A DNA stretch of 64,000 nt from contig DASXZD010000089.1 of the NCBI GenBank assembly GCA_036502085.1, positions 14,619 through 78,618 of the forward strand, read 5' to 3'. Below the pieces are notes generated by a model. That model was not told where the DNA came from and ran no database searches. It was given only the letters and a program-made list of their open reading frames with translations. Position 1 is the first letter of the stretch; every line of letters starts with the position of its first letter. The position numbers and the translations under genes were made by a program. This stretch comes from PALSA-505 sp036502085 (GTDB lineage Bacteria > Actinomycetota > Actinomycetes > Streptosporangiales > Streptosporangiaceae). This document shows positions 48,530-57,002 of the stretch, piece after piece.

Positions 48530-50011
48530 ATGACAGCGACACCCAGGGCAGGAGCATCTCAGGAAGAACCCCAGACCGGGACGCCCGGGCTGCGGCGCGA
48601 CGCCATCGGGCTGCGCGAGGTCCTGTTCCAGAGCATTACCGACATGGCGCCAGGGGCGGCCATCGCGGCTTCGATCCCGGCCGGGGCCGCGTTCGCCGGC
48701 GGCTCGCTGCCGCTGTCGGTGGTGTTCGCCCTGATCGCCTGCCTGCTCTGCGCATCCTGCATCGGGCTGCTGGCCGCCCGGCTGCCGGCGGCCGGGTCGC
48801 TGGCCACGTACGCTGCCCGCGGCCTGCACCCGGCGGCCGGATTCCTGGTGGCCTGGGGGTACGTGCTTGTGGGCGCGCTGATCCCGCCGCTGGTGCTGCT
48901 GCAGCTCGGCTTCACCACCGCGTCCACCATCAACTCAGAATTCCACGGTTACCCGGCGAACCTGTGGTGGCCGTGGTCGCTGGCCGGCGCGGTCATCGTG
49001 CTGGTCGCCGGGTTCTATGGCATCCGCACGTCGGCGCGGCTGGGCACGGTCCTGGGCATCTCCGAGATCGCCGTGTTCCTTGTGCTGGCGGTGTTCCTCA
49101 TCGTGCACGCGGGCGGACACAACTCCTGGTCGGTGTTCGGCACCGGTCACACGCCCGGCGGCTTCCGCGGCATCTCGGGCGTGATCGGCGGCTCGGTGTA
49201 CACGCTGCTGGCGTTCGGCGGCTTCGAGGGTGCGGCCCCGCTCGCCGAGGAGGCCCGCGATCCGAAGCGGACCATCCAGCGGGCCGTGCTGCTGGCCACG
49301 CTCTGCATCGGCGTGCTGTACATCTTCACCACCTACGCGGCCGACGTCGCGTTCGGCCCGGGCCGGTTCACCGGCTTCAGCAGCTCCGGCTCCGCCTCGT
49401 GGGAGGGGATGGCCCGCAGCCTCTACGGCCTGTTCTGGTTCTTCGTGTTCCTGGCCATCGTGAACTCGACCATCGCCAACGCGAACGCCGGCATCAACGT
49501 CTCCAGCCGCACCGCCTACGCGATGGGCCGGATCGGCGCCTTCCCGCGGCTGTTCGCGCTGGTGCACCCCAGGCACCGCTCCCCCACCGCCGCGATCGTG
49601 ACCGCCTTCGGGGTGACGATCGCGGTCACGCTCGGCCTCGGGCTCGGCTATGACCCGGTGACCGCGTTCGCGATGGTCGGCACCGGCATCGTGATCGTGC
49701 TGGTCGCCATCTACATCGTGATGAACGCGGCCTGCATCGGCTACTTTGCCCGGCACCGCGACCGCTGGAACCCGGTGCTGCACCTGATCATCCCGTTGCT
49801 CGGCATAGCCGCGTTCGTGCCCGCCTGGCTGACCGCGGCGGGCATCCGGGCATTCTCCTTCGTCGCCGCGCTGCCCCCGCCGCTGTCGTACATGGGCCCG
49901 GGCGTGGCCGGGTGGATGGTGGCCGGCCTGGCCTACCTGATCTATCTGAACGTCCGCGATCCGCAGCGGATAGCCGAAGTCGGCCTGGTCCACCTGGAGG
50001 AACCGCAGTGA
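48530..50011 (+). CDS. APC superfamily amino-acid/amine permease
   Basis: The 493-residue integral membrane protein has about 12 hydrophobic segments. The first, SITDMAPGAAIAASIPAGAA, carries the family's N-terminal APG-type motif. The cytoplasmic loop GGFEGAAPLAEEARDPKRTI is the best APC signature, and NANAGINVSSRTAYAMGRIG follows. It imports amino acids or amines by proton symport. Its TGA overlaps the GTG of the formamidase gene, so substrate uptake and amide hydrolysis are probably linked. The ATG has GGGAG upstream; an ATG 15 codons earlier is in frame. Confidence 0.9.
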   Translation: MTATPRAGASQEEPQTGTPGLRRDAIGLREVLFQSITDMAPGAAIAASIPAGAAFAGGSLPLSVVFALIACLLCASCIGLLAARLPAAGSLATYAARGLHPAAGFLVAWGYVLVGALIPPLVLLQLGFTTASTINSEFHGYPANLWWPWSLAGAVIVLVAGFYGIRTSARLGTVLGISEIAVFLVLAVFLIVHAGGHNSWSVFGTGHTPGGFRGISGVIGGSVYTLLAFGGFEGAAPLAEEARDPKRTIQRAVLLATLCIGVLYIFTTYAADVAFGPGRFTGFSSSGSASWEGMARSLYGLFWFFVFLAIVNSTIANANAGINVSSRTAYAMGRIGAFPRLFALVHPRHRSPTAAIVTAFGVTIAVTLGLGLGYDPVTAFAMVGTGIVIVLVAIYIVMNAACIGYFARHRDRWNPVLHLIIPLLGIAAFVPAWLTAAGIRAFSFVAALPPPLSYMGPGVAGWMVAGLAYLIYLNVRDPQRIAEVGLVHLEEPQ

Positions 50012-51030
50012 CCCAGGTCATCACGTTCCGGCCCGAGCCCGGCCAGTACGCCTGGACCTTCGGCGGCGCCGCGCCGGTGGCCAGGATCACGCCCCCGGCC
50101 GTACTCGAGCTGTACACCGAGGACTGCTTCGCGGGCCGGGTCAGGTCCGAACGTGACCTGGTCTCCGAGGTATGCGAGTTCCCTTACCTCAACCCGCAGA
50201 CCGGGCCGTTCTACATCGAGGGCGCCGAGCCCGGCGACACGCTGGCCGTGCACTTCGTCTCGATCGAGCCGGCCAGGGACTGGGGCGCGTCCACCACCGT
50301 GCCGCTGTTCGGCGCGCTGACCGGGACGCACGTGACCGCGCTATTGCAGGAGCCGCTGCCTGAGGTCGTCTGGATCTGGCAGCTGGATCTAGACCGCCGC
50401 ACCTGCCGGTTCAGCGCCAGGCGCGGCGACTTCACCGTGGACCTGCCGCTTGACCCGATGCACGGCACGATCGGGGTAGCCCCGGCCAACCTCGAGGTGC
50501 GCAGCGCGCTGGTACCCGAATCGTTCGGCGGAAATATGGACACGCCGGAGATGCGGGCCGGCGTCACCTGCTACCTGGGCGTGAACGTGGCAGGCGCGAT
50601 GCTGTCGCTGGGTGACGGGCACGCCCGCCAGGGCGAGGGCGAGACCTGCGGGGTGGCGGTCGAGACGGCGATGAACACGGTCATCGCCGTCGACCTGGTC
50701 AAGGGCGCGCCGTGCCCGTGGCCGCGCCTGGAGTCCGACACGCACATCATGTCCGCGGGCTCCGCCCGGCCGCTGGAGGACGCATTCCGCATCGCGCAAC
50801 TCGACGTCGTGCAGTGGCTGGCGGGCTTCGGCCTCGATCCGCTGGATGCCTACCAACTGATCACGCAGGCAATCGAGTCGCCGCTGGCCAACGTCTGCGA
50901 CCCGAACTACACCAGCGTGGCCAAGCTGGCCAAGCGCTACCTGCCGCCGGGCGTGGTGATGGACGGAGCGCACGCCAGGCTGCGCGAGATCGCGGGCAGC
51001 TACCGGGGCACGGGCGCGCCGGCCGTCTGA
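50008..51030 (+). CDS. Acetamidase/formamidase family protein
   Basis: The 340-residue cytosolic amidase is likely to hydrolyse short amides such as formamide or acetamide to ammonia and acid. Seen features are VLELYTEDCFAGRV, NPQTGPFYIEGAEPGDTLAVH, DPMHGTIGVAP, SFGGNMDTPEMRAGVTCYLGVNVAGA and LGDGHARQGEGETCG, the conserved core and metal-binding region of this family. The GTG start overlaps the permease stop and has GGAGG upstream. The pair is a plausible amide-nitrogen scavenging operon. Confidence 0.92.
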   Translation: MTQVITFRPEPGQYAWTFGGAAPVARITPPAVLELYTEDCFAGRVRSERDLVSEVCEFPYLNPQTGPFYIEGAEPGDTLAVHFVSIEPARDWGASTTVPLFGALTGTHVTALLQEPLPEVVWIWQLDLDRRTCRFSARRGDFTVDLPLDPMHGTIGVAPANLEVRSALVPESFGGNMDTPEMRAGVTCYLGVNVAGAMLSLGDGHARQGEGETCGVAVETAMNTVIAVDLVKGAPCPWPRLESDTHIMSAGSARPLEDAFRIAQLDVVQWLAGFGLDPLDAYQLITQAIESPLANVCDPNYTSVAKLAKRYLPPGVVMDGAHARLREIAGSYRGTGAPAV

Positions 51031-51144
51031 CGGAGGATCCGGCGGTTCCGCATCCGGCCCGTCAGGCCGAGGCCGGCCCGCGATACCTCGGGGCCGGCCC
51101 GGCCCAGGGTCACCATGTCCCCGTGCGTATTCACGCCACGGGGG

Positions 51145-51444
51145 TCACGCCGCGCACTCCCGGCAGACCAGCTTGCCTTTCTTGTCCTCGGCAAGCTGGC
51201 TCCTGTGGTGCACAAGAAAACAACGCGAACAGGTGAACTCGTCCTCCCGTCGCGGAATTACCTGAAACGAAAGCTCCTCGTTAGACAGATCGGCACCGGG
51301 GAGCTCCAGTGACTCCGCCACGTCGTCTGGGTCGACGTCAATGGTGCTCGACGACTTGTCCATCCGGCGGGCCTGGAGTTCCTGCAGGCTGTCCTCGGAC
51401 AGGTCCTCATCTGTCTTTCGCGGGCTGTCGTAGTCGGTGGCCAT
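51145..51444 (-). CDS. DUF4193 family protein
   Basis: The 99-residue protein is an actinobacteria-restricted family. It has the standard start MATDYDSPRKTDED, an acidic middle, and a C-terminal zinc-ribbon made of CSRC (Cys 72, 75) and CREC (Cys 94, 97) with basic residues between. Function is unknown; the ribbon suggests nucleic-acid or RNA-polymerase contact. A strong ribosome site (GGGGGGAGG) precedes the ATG. It is monocistronic and lies upstream of no other minus-strand gene for over 100 bases. Confidence 0.93.
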   Translation of the reverse strand: MATDYDSPRKTDEDLSEDSLQELQARRMDKSSSTIDVDPDDVAESLELPGADLSNEELSFQVIPRREDEFTCSRCFLVHHRSQLAEDKKGKLVCRECAA

Positions 51445-51655
51445 CCGACCTCCCCCCTCCTTCGTCATGCCTCGTCGCGCGGGTGTAACGCTCGGGAAGC
51501 CGTAGTTGTGCCCGATTCAGGCGGCGAATTCTGTCACGTTCAGCCGCCCCGCACACGTAACCCAGGAGATAGACACGTCATTTCCGTGTCCGCCCAGGTC
51601 ATACGCCTGTTCTCGCGGCCTGATCTCGTCTCCGGGCGTGTCCGTCCGGCGGCAA

Positions 51656-52507
51656 TCACGCGTCCCGCAGCGGGCGGAGCCGCTCAAGCTGGTCGTGCAG
51701 TTCGCCGAACAGGCCGGGGCCCGCGGCGATGGTCAGCTCGGGCCCGGCGGGCCGGCCGGACAGCCCGCCCATCCTGGCTCCCGCCTCGCGGGCGATCAAG
51801 CCGCCGGCGGCGATGTCCCAGTAGTTCACGCCGCGCTCATAGTAGGCGTCCACCCGGCCTGCCGCGACCGAGCAGAGGTCGACCGCGGCGGAGCCGCCGC
51901 GCCTGATGTCGCGCACCAGCGGCAGCAGAGCGCCGGCCACCTCGCCCTGGATCTGCCGCCGGCCCGCCGCATAGCCAAACCCGGTGGCCACCAGCGCGCG
52001 GGCCAGCGGGACGCCCTGGTTGCACCGCAGCGGGCCGGCCTGCCGCCGCCCGGCCCGCAGCCAGGCGCCGTGACCGGCCACGGCGGTGAACACCTCGCCG
52101 CGTTCGGGCAGGTGCACCACGCCCGCCACGATCTGGCCGCCGACTTCGGCGGCGATGCTGACCGCGAAGTCGGGCAGGCCGTACAGGTAGTTGACCGTGC
52201 CGTCGAGCGGGTCCACGATCCACCGGACCCGGGCCGCCCCGGCCCGGCCACCGGCGCGCGAGCCGCCTTCCTCGCCCAGGAAGGCGTCGCCGGGGCGCTC
52301 GGCTGTGATCCGGTTGATGATCATGGCTTCGGCGGTGCGGTCCGCCTCGGTCACGACGTCGGTCGGGCTCGACTTGGTGGCGACGACGCCGGGGCGGCCT
52401 TCGGCGCGGCGGGCGGCGAGCATGCCGGCCGCCTCCGTGGCGGCGGCCTCAGCCAGCGCGAGCAGCTGGCGCGGGTCCGGGCCGACGGCCGCGGCCTGGC
52501 CGCTCAC
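51656..52507 (-). CDS. Inositol monophosphatase family protein
   Basis: The 283-residue Mg2+-dependent phosphatase has metal-binding Glu in FLGEEGG (79-80) and the signature WIVDPLDGTVNYLYG (97-111), where Asp99 and Asp102 bind metal. The later YYERGVNYWDIAAGGLIAREAG completes the site. Substrates in the family include inositol-1-phosphate, histidinol phosphate and PAP. The GTG start overlaps the ferrochelatase stop (GTGA), so the two are translated together; this pairing is common in actinomycetes but its logic is unclear. Confidence 0.93.
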   Translation of the reverse strand: MSGQAAAVGPDPRQLLALAEAAATEAAGMLAARRAEGRPGVVATKSSPTDVVTEADRTAEAMIINRITAERPGDAFLGEEGGSRAGGRAGAARVRWIVDPLDGTVNYLYGLPDFAVSIAAEVGGQIVAGVVHLPERGEVFTAVAGHGAWLRAGRRQAGPLRCNQGVPLARALVATGFGYAAGRRQIQGEVAGALLPLVRDIRRGGSAAVDLCSVAAGRVDAYYERGVNYWDIAAGGLIAREAGARMGGLSGRPAGPELTIAAGPGLFGELHDQLERLRPLRDA

Positions 52508-53580
52508 GTCCTGGCCGAGGCGGGTGCGGCGGGTGCGGCGGGTGCGGCGGGCAGACAGCACCCGGCCGGGCAGGTGTCGCTGGCCGGGCCGAGGCCGCCG
52601 AGCGCCCGGCGCGGCGCGCCGTCCAGGCGTTCCCGCACCAGCTCGGTGATCATGGAGACGAACCGGGGGTCGGCCGCGGGCGTGGCCGCGCGCTCCAGCC
52701 GCAGCCCGAGCCGCGCGGCGGTCGCGGCGGCCTCGGTGTCCAGGTCATGCCGGACCTCCATGTGATCGGAGATGAAGCCGACCGGGACCAGCACCGCTGC
52801 CCGCCCGCCGCAGGCGGCCAGCCCGGCCAGGTGCTCGCCGACGTCGGGACCGAGCCAGGGCTGAGCGGGCGAGCCGCTGCGGCTCTGATAGACCAGCCGC
52901 CACGGCCGGCCGCCGGCCCGCGCGGCGACCTGCCGGGACGCCTCGGCGAGCTGGGTCACGTACCGCCCGGGCGGCGGGCGGCCGCCGGGCGGCCCGCTGT
53001 CGGCGGCCATCGTCTCCGGGATGCTGTGCGCGGTGAAGACCAGCGGGGCGCGGTCCCTGAGGTTCGCGGGCAGCCGCCCGATCGCGGCCAGTACCGCGTC
53101 GGCCACCGGCTCGATGAACCCGGGGTGGTTGAAGTAGTGCCGGATCTTGTCGATCCGCGGCGCGGCCAGCCCCGCCGCGGAGGCCTGGCCGCGGGCCCGC
53201 TCGATGTCTTCCAGGTACTGCCGACAGCTGGAGTACGACCCGTAGGCGGAGGTCACGAAGGCCAGGGCGCGGGTGACCCCGGCGGCGGCCATCGCCTGGA
53301 CCGTGTCGCCGAGGAACGGGTGCCAGTTCCGATTTCCCCAGTACAGCGGGAGATCGAGCCCGCTGGCCGCGAAGTCCTTGCCGACGGCGGCGAGCAGGTC
53401 CCGGCACTGCTGGTTGATCGGGCTGACGCCGCCGACCGCGAAGTAGTGCTCGGCCACCGCGGCCAGCCGCTCGGGGGGAACCCGGCGGCCCCGGGTGAGG
53501 TTCTCAAGGAACGGGATGACGTCCTGGCGGCCCTCAGGCCCGCCGAACGAGACCAGCAGGAAAGCGTCGTAGCCCGCCAT
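52504..53580 (-). CDS. hemH: Ferrochelatase (coproporphyrin III type)
   Basis: The 358-residue enzyme inserts Fe2+ into coproporphyrin III in the actinobacterial haem route. Features are LLVSFGGPEGRQDVIPFLEN near the start, GGVSPINQQ, YWGNRNWHPFL, VTSAYGSYSSCRQYLEDI and the catalytic His region FTAHSIPETM. The C-terminal CPAGCC, with an upstream Cys in SSCRQY, gives the Cys set for the [2Fe-2S] cluster known in actinobacterial ferrochelatases. The tail ends in an AAP repeat encoded by a 9-base tandem repeat. It is first in an operon with the IMPase gene. Confidence 0.93.
   Translation of the reverse strand: MAGYDAFLLVSFGGPEGRQDVIPFLENLTRGRRVPPERLAAVAEHYFAVGGVSPINQQCRDLLAAVGKDFAASGLDLPLYWGNRNWHPFLGDTVQAMAAAGVTRALAFVTSAYGSYSSCRQYLEDIERARGQASAAGLAAPRIDKIRHYFNHPGFIEPVADAVLAAIGRLPANLRDRAPLVFTAHSIPETMAADSGPPGGRPPPGRYVTQLAEASRQVAARAGGRPWRLVYQSRSGSPAQPWLGPDVGEHLAGLAACGGRAAVLVPVGFISDHMEVRHDLDTEAAATAARLGLRLERAATPAADPRFVSMITELVRERLDGAPRRALGGLGPASDTCPAGCCLPAAPAAPAAPASART
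52520..52546 (-). repeat. 9-base tandem repeat at the 3' end of hemH
   Basis: Three perfect copies of GCGGGTGCG with a partial fourth encode the AAP repeat after the Cys cluster of ferrochelatase. Copy-number changes would keep frame. They lie just before the overlap with the IMPase start. Confidence 0.85.
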
Positions 53581-53630
53581 GCGTCAGCCAGGCACGAGTC
53601 GGCGACGGCGAAGCCGTCGTATCGGGGGGT

Positions 53631-53650
53631 CCGGGGGGTCGTCCCCCCGG
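53631..53650 (-). terminator. Hairpin after the lytic transglycosylase gene
   Basis: The exact 8-base arms CCGGGGGG and CCCCCCGG with loop TCGT lie 59 bases past the transglycosylase stop on the minus strand. A second short hairpin (CGACGGC-GAA-GCCGTCG at 53603-53619) follows. They separate this gene from hemH on the same strand. Confidence 0.6.
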
Positions 53651-53708
53651 GCTGGCACTGTGGCCCACGGCGCCGGTGACCGAAGGTCACCAAGCATGCA
53701 AGGCCGGC

Positions 53709-54875
53709 TCAGCCGTATACCTGCGCGTACTCGTGGGCAAGCGCGAGAACCTCGGCCACGTACCACGATGCGTGATTGTAGCCAAAGATCGCAGCCGACA
53801 AGTTAGCCGCGCTGCTTCCCGGGCTGTACGCGCACAGGTAACGCGCCGCGGCCGGCACCGCATCGTAAGGATTCATGATGTTGGGCGTGCCGGTATCGCC
53901 GAACCCGTCGATTCCCCAGAAGCTCCAGGTGGCTGGCATGAACTGCATCGGCCCGAGCGCGCCGGCCGAGGACGGCCCGTTGTTCGCCCCGTCGCCGCTC
54001 TCGATCTGGCCGATCGCGGCCAGCACCGTCCAGGACAGGCCCGGGCAGTACATCTTGGCCGAGGCGCGGAAGAGATCCAGATAGCTGGCCGGCCGGCCGC
54101 TCGGCACGTTCCCGTCGACGGGAAGCTGCCCGGCCTGCGACGGCTGGCTGGCGGATCGCAGGCTGACGAACTGGCTCTTCTGCGTGCCGAGCACGGCGCG
54201 CACCTGGCCGGTCAGCGTGGCCAGGCTCGCGCCGGGCGCGCTGATCAGCACGCCGAGAGCGGGTACCAGGCCGAGTTCTTTCGAGGTCTTGGCGCTGACC
54301 AGGGCGTCCACTCCGGGGACGCCGAAGGCGGCCGTCCCGCCGAACGTGATGTCGGGGTTGCTGGCCGCCGCGACCTGGTAGCTGGTGCCGGTCCGCAGCC
54401 GCAGCCGCTTCGCGGTGGCGGCCGACGTGACGAACCCGCCGCCGCCCAGCGCCGCCCAGATGCCGCGCCGGGCGGCTGTCTGCGGCGGGGTCCAGGAGCG
54501 GAAGGCCGCCAGGTTCGTGCCGATGACGTTCACTAGCCGGCCGTTGATCCGGACCGCTCCCCCGTCCACCGCGATCACGTTCCGCACCGTGCGCAGCCTG
54601 GCCAGCTTCGCCAGCTGAGCGGCGGTGATCTCGTGCTTCGCCACCGCGAACAGGTCAGGGAGCACGACCCGGTTCATCGGCACCGCGCCCGCGGTCGTGC
54701 CCGCGGGCTTGGCAGCCGGCGCCGCGGCCGAGCCGGGCGACGGCAGCCAGATCCGCACCGAGGTAAGCGTGGTGGTCACCGGACGGGTCTTGGCGAAGGC
54801 CGCGGGAGAATTCCCCGCGACCGTGCCGAGCGCGATCGCGACAACGGCGACAACTGCGGAGGCTCTGCGGGGCAT
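53709..54875 (-). CDS. Secreted lytic transglycosylase-like protein
   Basis: The 388-residue protein has a signal peptide (AVVAVVAIALGTVAGNSPAAFA, cleaved near 28), a domain of unknown role (about 55-240), and a C-terminal lysozyme-like (SLT/MltB-type) domain. In that domain AAIGQIESGDGANNGPSSAG contains the likely catalytic Glu, followed by LGPMQFMPATW and the AARYLCAY helix. It would cleave peptidoglycan glycan strands during growth. The central region has repeated strand-like segments with GVLISAPGASLATLTG. The start ATG lacks a strong ribosome site. It is divergent from the MFS gene. Confidence 0.85.
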   Translation of the reverse strand: MPRRASAVVAVVAIALGTVAGNSPAAFAKTRPVTTTLTSVRIWLPSPGSAAAPAAKPAGTTAGAVPMNRVVLPDLFAVAKHEITAAQLAKLARLRTVRNVIAVDGGAVRINGRLVNVIGTNLAAFRSWTPPQTAARRGIWAALGGGGFVTSAATAKRLRLRTGTSYQVAAASNPDITFGGTAAFGVPGVDALVSAKTSKELGLVPALGVLISAPGASLATLTGQVRAVLGTQKSQFVSLRSASQPSQAGQLPVDGNVPSGRPASYLDLFRASAKMYCPGLSWTVLAAIGQIESGDGANNGPSSAGALGPMQFMPATWSFWGIDGFGDTGTPNIMNPYDAVPAAARYLCAYSPGSSAANLSAAIFGYNHASWYVAEVLALAHEYAQVYG

Positions 54876-54914
54876 CGGACGTCTCACGGCAGACTCACCA
54901 TAGCAGCACCATAT

Positions 54915-54950
54915 ACTCCCATAGTGGAGGTTGCACTGAGTGATGGGAGT
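54915..54950 (+). promoter_or_regulatory. Inverted repeat enclosing the ribosome site of the MFS gene
   Basis: The arms ACTCCCAT (54915-54922) and ATGGGAGT (54943-54950) are exact complements. The 20-base loop holds the GGAGG ribosome site and the GTG start; the second arm contains the alternative ATG. In RNA this stem would hide the start codon, so translation may be regulated. The palindrome could instead be the operator of a DNA-binding regulator, since the transglycosylase gene diverges here. Confidence 0.45.
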
Positions 54951-56166
54951 CAGGACTGAGTGTGATCGCAGGCGCTCCGTCGCCGACCGCATCGCCACCA
55001 GCAAGTACTCCGAGATCTTCCGGGTGCCCGGCGCCCGCCGCTTCTTCGTCGCGTGCTTCATCGGCCGCATCCCGATATCCATGGTCGGCCTCGGCATCGT
55101 GCTGGTCGTCACGGCCGCGACCGGCCGGTACGCGACGGCGGGCGAGGTCGCCGCGACCGGCTCGCTGTGTTTCGCGTTCGCCGCGCCGCGGCTCGGCAGG
55201 CTGATCGACCGGGCCGGCCAGCGGCGGGTGCTCCGCCCGCTGTCGGCCGCGTTCGTCGCCTCGTCGGCCGCCTTCATCGCGTGCGCCCAACTGCGCGCCC
55301 CGTTGTGGACGCTGTTCGTGACCGGGGCGCTGTTCAGCGCCACGATGCCTTCATTCGGCTCGATGGTGCGCTCCAGGTGGAGCTCGCTGCTCGGCGACTC
55401 GCCGCTGCTGCACACGGCCTTCTCGTTCGAGTCCGTCGCCGACGAGCTGATCTACGTCACCGGGCCCGCCGTGGTGACGATCCTGGCCACCCAGGTCCTG
55501 CCGGTAGCCGGGATCGCGGTGGCCACGGCGCTGACCGTCACCGGTACGCTGCTGCTGCTGCCCCAGCGCCGGACCGAGCCGCCGCCCCGGCCGGGAACGC
55601 GCAGGGGCGGCCGCGCCAGGGCCGTGCCGGGCATGCCGGTGATCATGGCGATCTTCGCCGGGCTGGGCGCGATGTTCGGCACGATCGACCTGTCGACGGT
55701 CGCGTTCTGCTCGCAGCACCACCACAAGCCGCTGACCGGCCTGGTGCTCGGCACCTACGCGTTCGGCAGCGCGGTCGGCGGGCTCTGGTACGGGGCCAGG
55801 GCCTGGCGGGCGCCGCTGCACCGCAGGTTCCTCATCACGCTGGCGGGCACCGCCGTCGGGGTGGCGCCGCTGTGGGCCATCTCCAGCGTGCCGCTGCTGT
55901 TCGTCGTGATCTTCTTCTCCGGCCTCTTCATCGCGCCCACCCTGATCGCCGGGTTCAGCCTGATCGAGCGCCGGGTGCCGCGCGGGCTGCTGACCGAGGG
56001 CATGTCGCTGCTGTCCACCGCGATCGGTGTCGGCCTGGCCGTCGGACCGCCGGTGGCGGGCCGCCTGATCGACGCTCACGGTGCCCACTGGGGGTACGCC
56101 TGGGCGCTCTGCTGCGGGACGGTCGCGCTGGCCGCGGGGCTGCTGGGGGCCAGGCGGCTGGGGTAA
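54940..56166 (+). CDS. MFS transporter
   Basis: The 408-residue membrane protein has about 12 hydrophobic segments in two halves. The N-terminal half has RRFFVACFIGRIPISMVGLG and the loop PRLGRLIDRAGQRRVL, the usual MFS motif A position. The central loop is Arg-rich (RRTEPPPRPGTRRGGRAR). Transport direction and substrate are unknown; the family is enriched for drug or metabolite exporters. It starts with GTG after GGAGG, or an ATG three bases later. The TetR gene 76 bases downstream on the same strand may regulate it. Confidence 0.85.
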   Translation: MMGVRTECDRRRSVADRIATSKYSEIFRVPGARRFFVACFIGRIPISMVGLGIVLVVTAATGRYATAGEVAATGSLCFAFAAPRLGRLIDRAGQRRVLRPLSAAFVASSAAFIACAQLRAPLWTLFVTGALFSATMPSFGSMVRSRWSSLLGDSPLLHTAFSFESVADELIYVTGPAVVTILATQVLPVAGIAVATALTVTGTLLLLPQRRTEPPPRPGTRRGGRARAVPGMPVIMAIFAGLGAMFGTIDLSTVAFCSQHHHKPLTGLVLGTYAFGSAVGGLWYGARAWRAPLHRRFLITLAGTAVGVAPLWAISSVPLLFVVIFFSGLFIAPTLIAGFSLIERRVPRGLLTEGMSLLSTAIGVGLAVGPPVAGRLIDAHGAHWGYAWALCCGTVALAAGLLGARRLG

Positions 56167-56242
56167 ATTTCCGGCCGCCCCGTCAACCCGCCCGGCGGGA
56201 TTATCGCCCGAACCCACCACAGGACAAGCTACCCTCGCCGGT

Positions 56243-56959
56243 ATGAGCCAGGAAGCCGGCCACGACGCCGCGAGCCGCATACCCAGCCGGGAGAAGGCCA
56301 GCGGGCTGGCGGCGGGCCGCCCGGCGCCCGGTCGCGAGCACCCCAGGCAGTCGCACGGCGGTGGCATTCCGGCGCAGGAGCGCGAGCTCGGCGCGCAGGG
56401 CAGGCAGACGCTGCGCCGGCTGCTCGACGCCGGCATGGAAGAGTTCCACCTGAACGGGTTCCAAGCGGTCAGGGTGGACGACGTGGTCAAGCGGGCGAGC
56501 ACCTCGCACGGCACGTTCTACCTGTACTTCAAGAACAAGGAAGACCTGTTCAGCACGCTGCTTCGTGATGCGCTCCGCGACATGGAAGTGGTCACCGGCG
56601 ACTTTCCTGTGGTCACGCAGAACGACGCCGGCCGGGCCGCGCTGCGCGCCTGGGTGGGGAAGTTCTGCGACACCTACGCCGCGCACGCGGCGGTGCTGCG
56701 GGTGCTCACCCAGGCCGAGGTGATCAGCGACGACATGTGGAGCGACGGGCTGCAGCTGATGTTCCGGCTGGCCGAGGCGATGACCACCGGGATGACGGTG
56801 GCGGACGCCGAGCGGGTGGAGCATGCCGAGCTGACCGCCGTCGCCTGCCTGATGATGCTCGAGCGGGTGAACTTCCTGTTCAGCGTCGAAGTCAGGCTGC
56901 CGCGCGAGGAGATGATCGACCGGATCGCCGCGATCATCTTTGCCGCCTTCCGCAACTAG
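56243..56959 (+). CDS. TetR family transcriptional regulator
   Basis: The 238-residue protein has an unusually long polar N-terminal arm (about 50 residues), then the TetR helix-turn-helix with LLDAGMEEFHLNGFQAVRVD, VVKRASTSHGTFYLYFKNKE. The C-terminal domain is all-helical, with LRVLTQAEVISDDMWSDG. The HGTFYLYFKNKEDLF motif is standard. The ligand is not predictable. It follows the MFS gene on the same strand and may control it. Confidence 0.92.
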   Translation: MSQEAGHDAASRIPSREKASGLAAGRPAPGREHPRQSHGGGIPAQERELGAQGRQTLRRLLDAGMEEFHLNGFQAVRVDDVVKRASTSHGTFYLYFKNKEDLFSTLLRDALRDMEVVTGDFPVVTQNDAGRAALRAWVGKFCDTYAAHAAVLRVLTQAEVISDDMWSDGLQLMFRLAEAMTTGMTVADAERVEHAELTAVACLMMLERVNFLFSVEVRLPREEMIDRIAAIIFAAFRN

Positions 56960-57002
56960 GCTCCTGGCTCGCGGTCCGGCGGTACTCGCCGGGATCCTCG
57001 GG

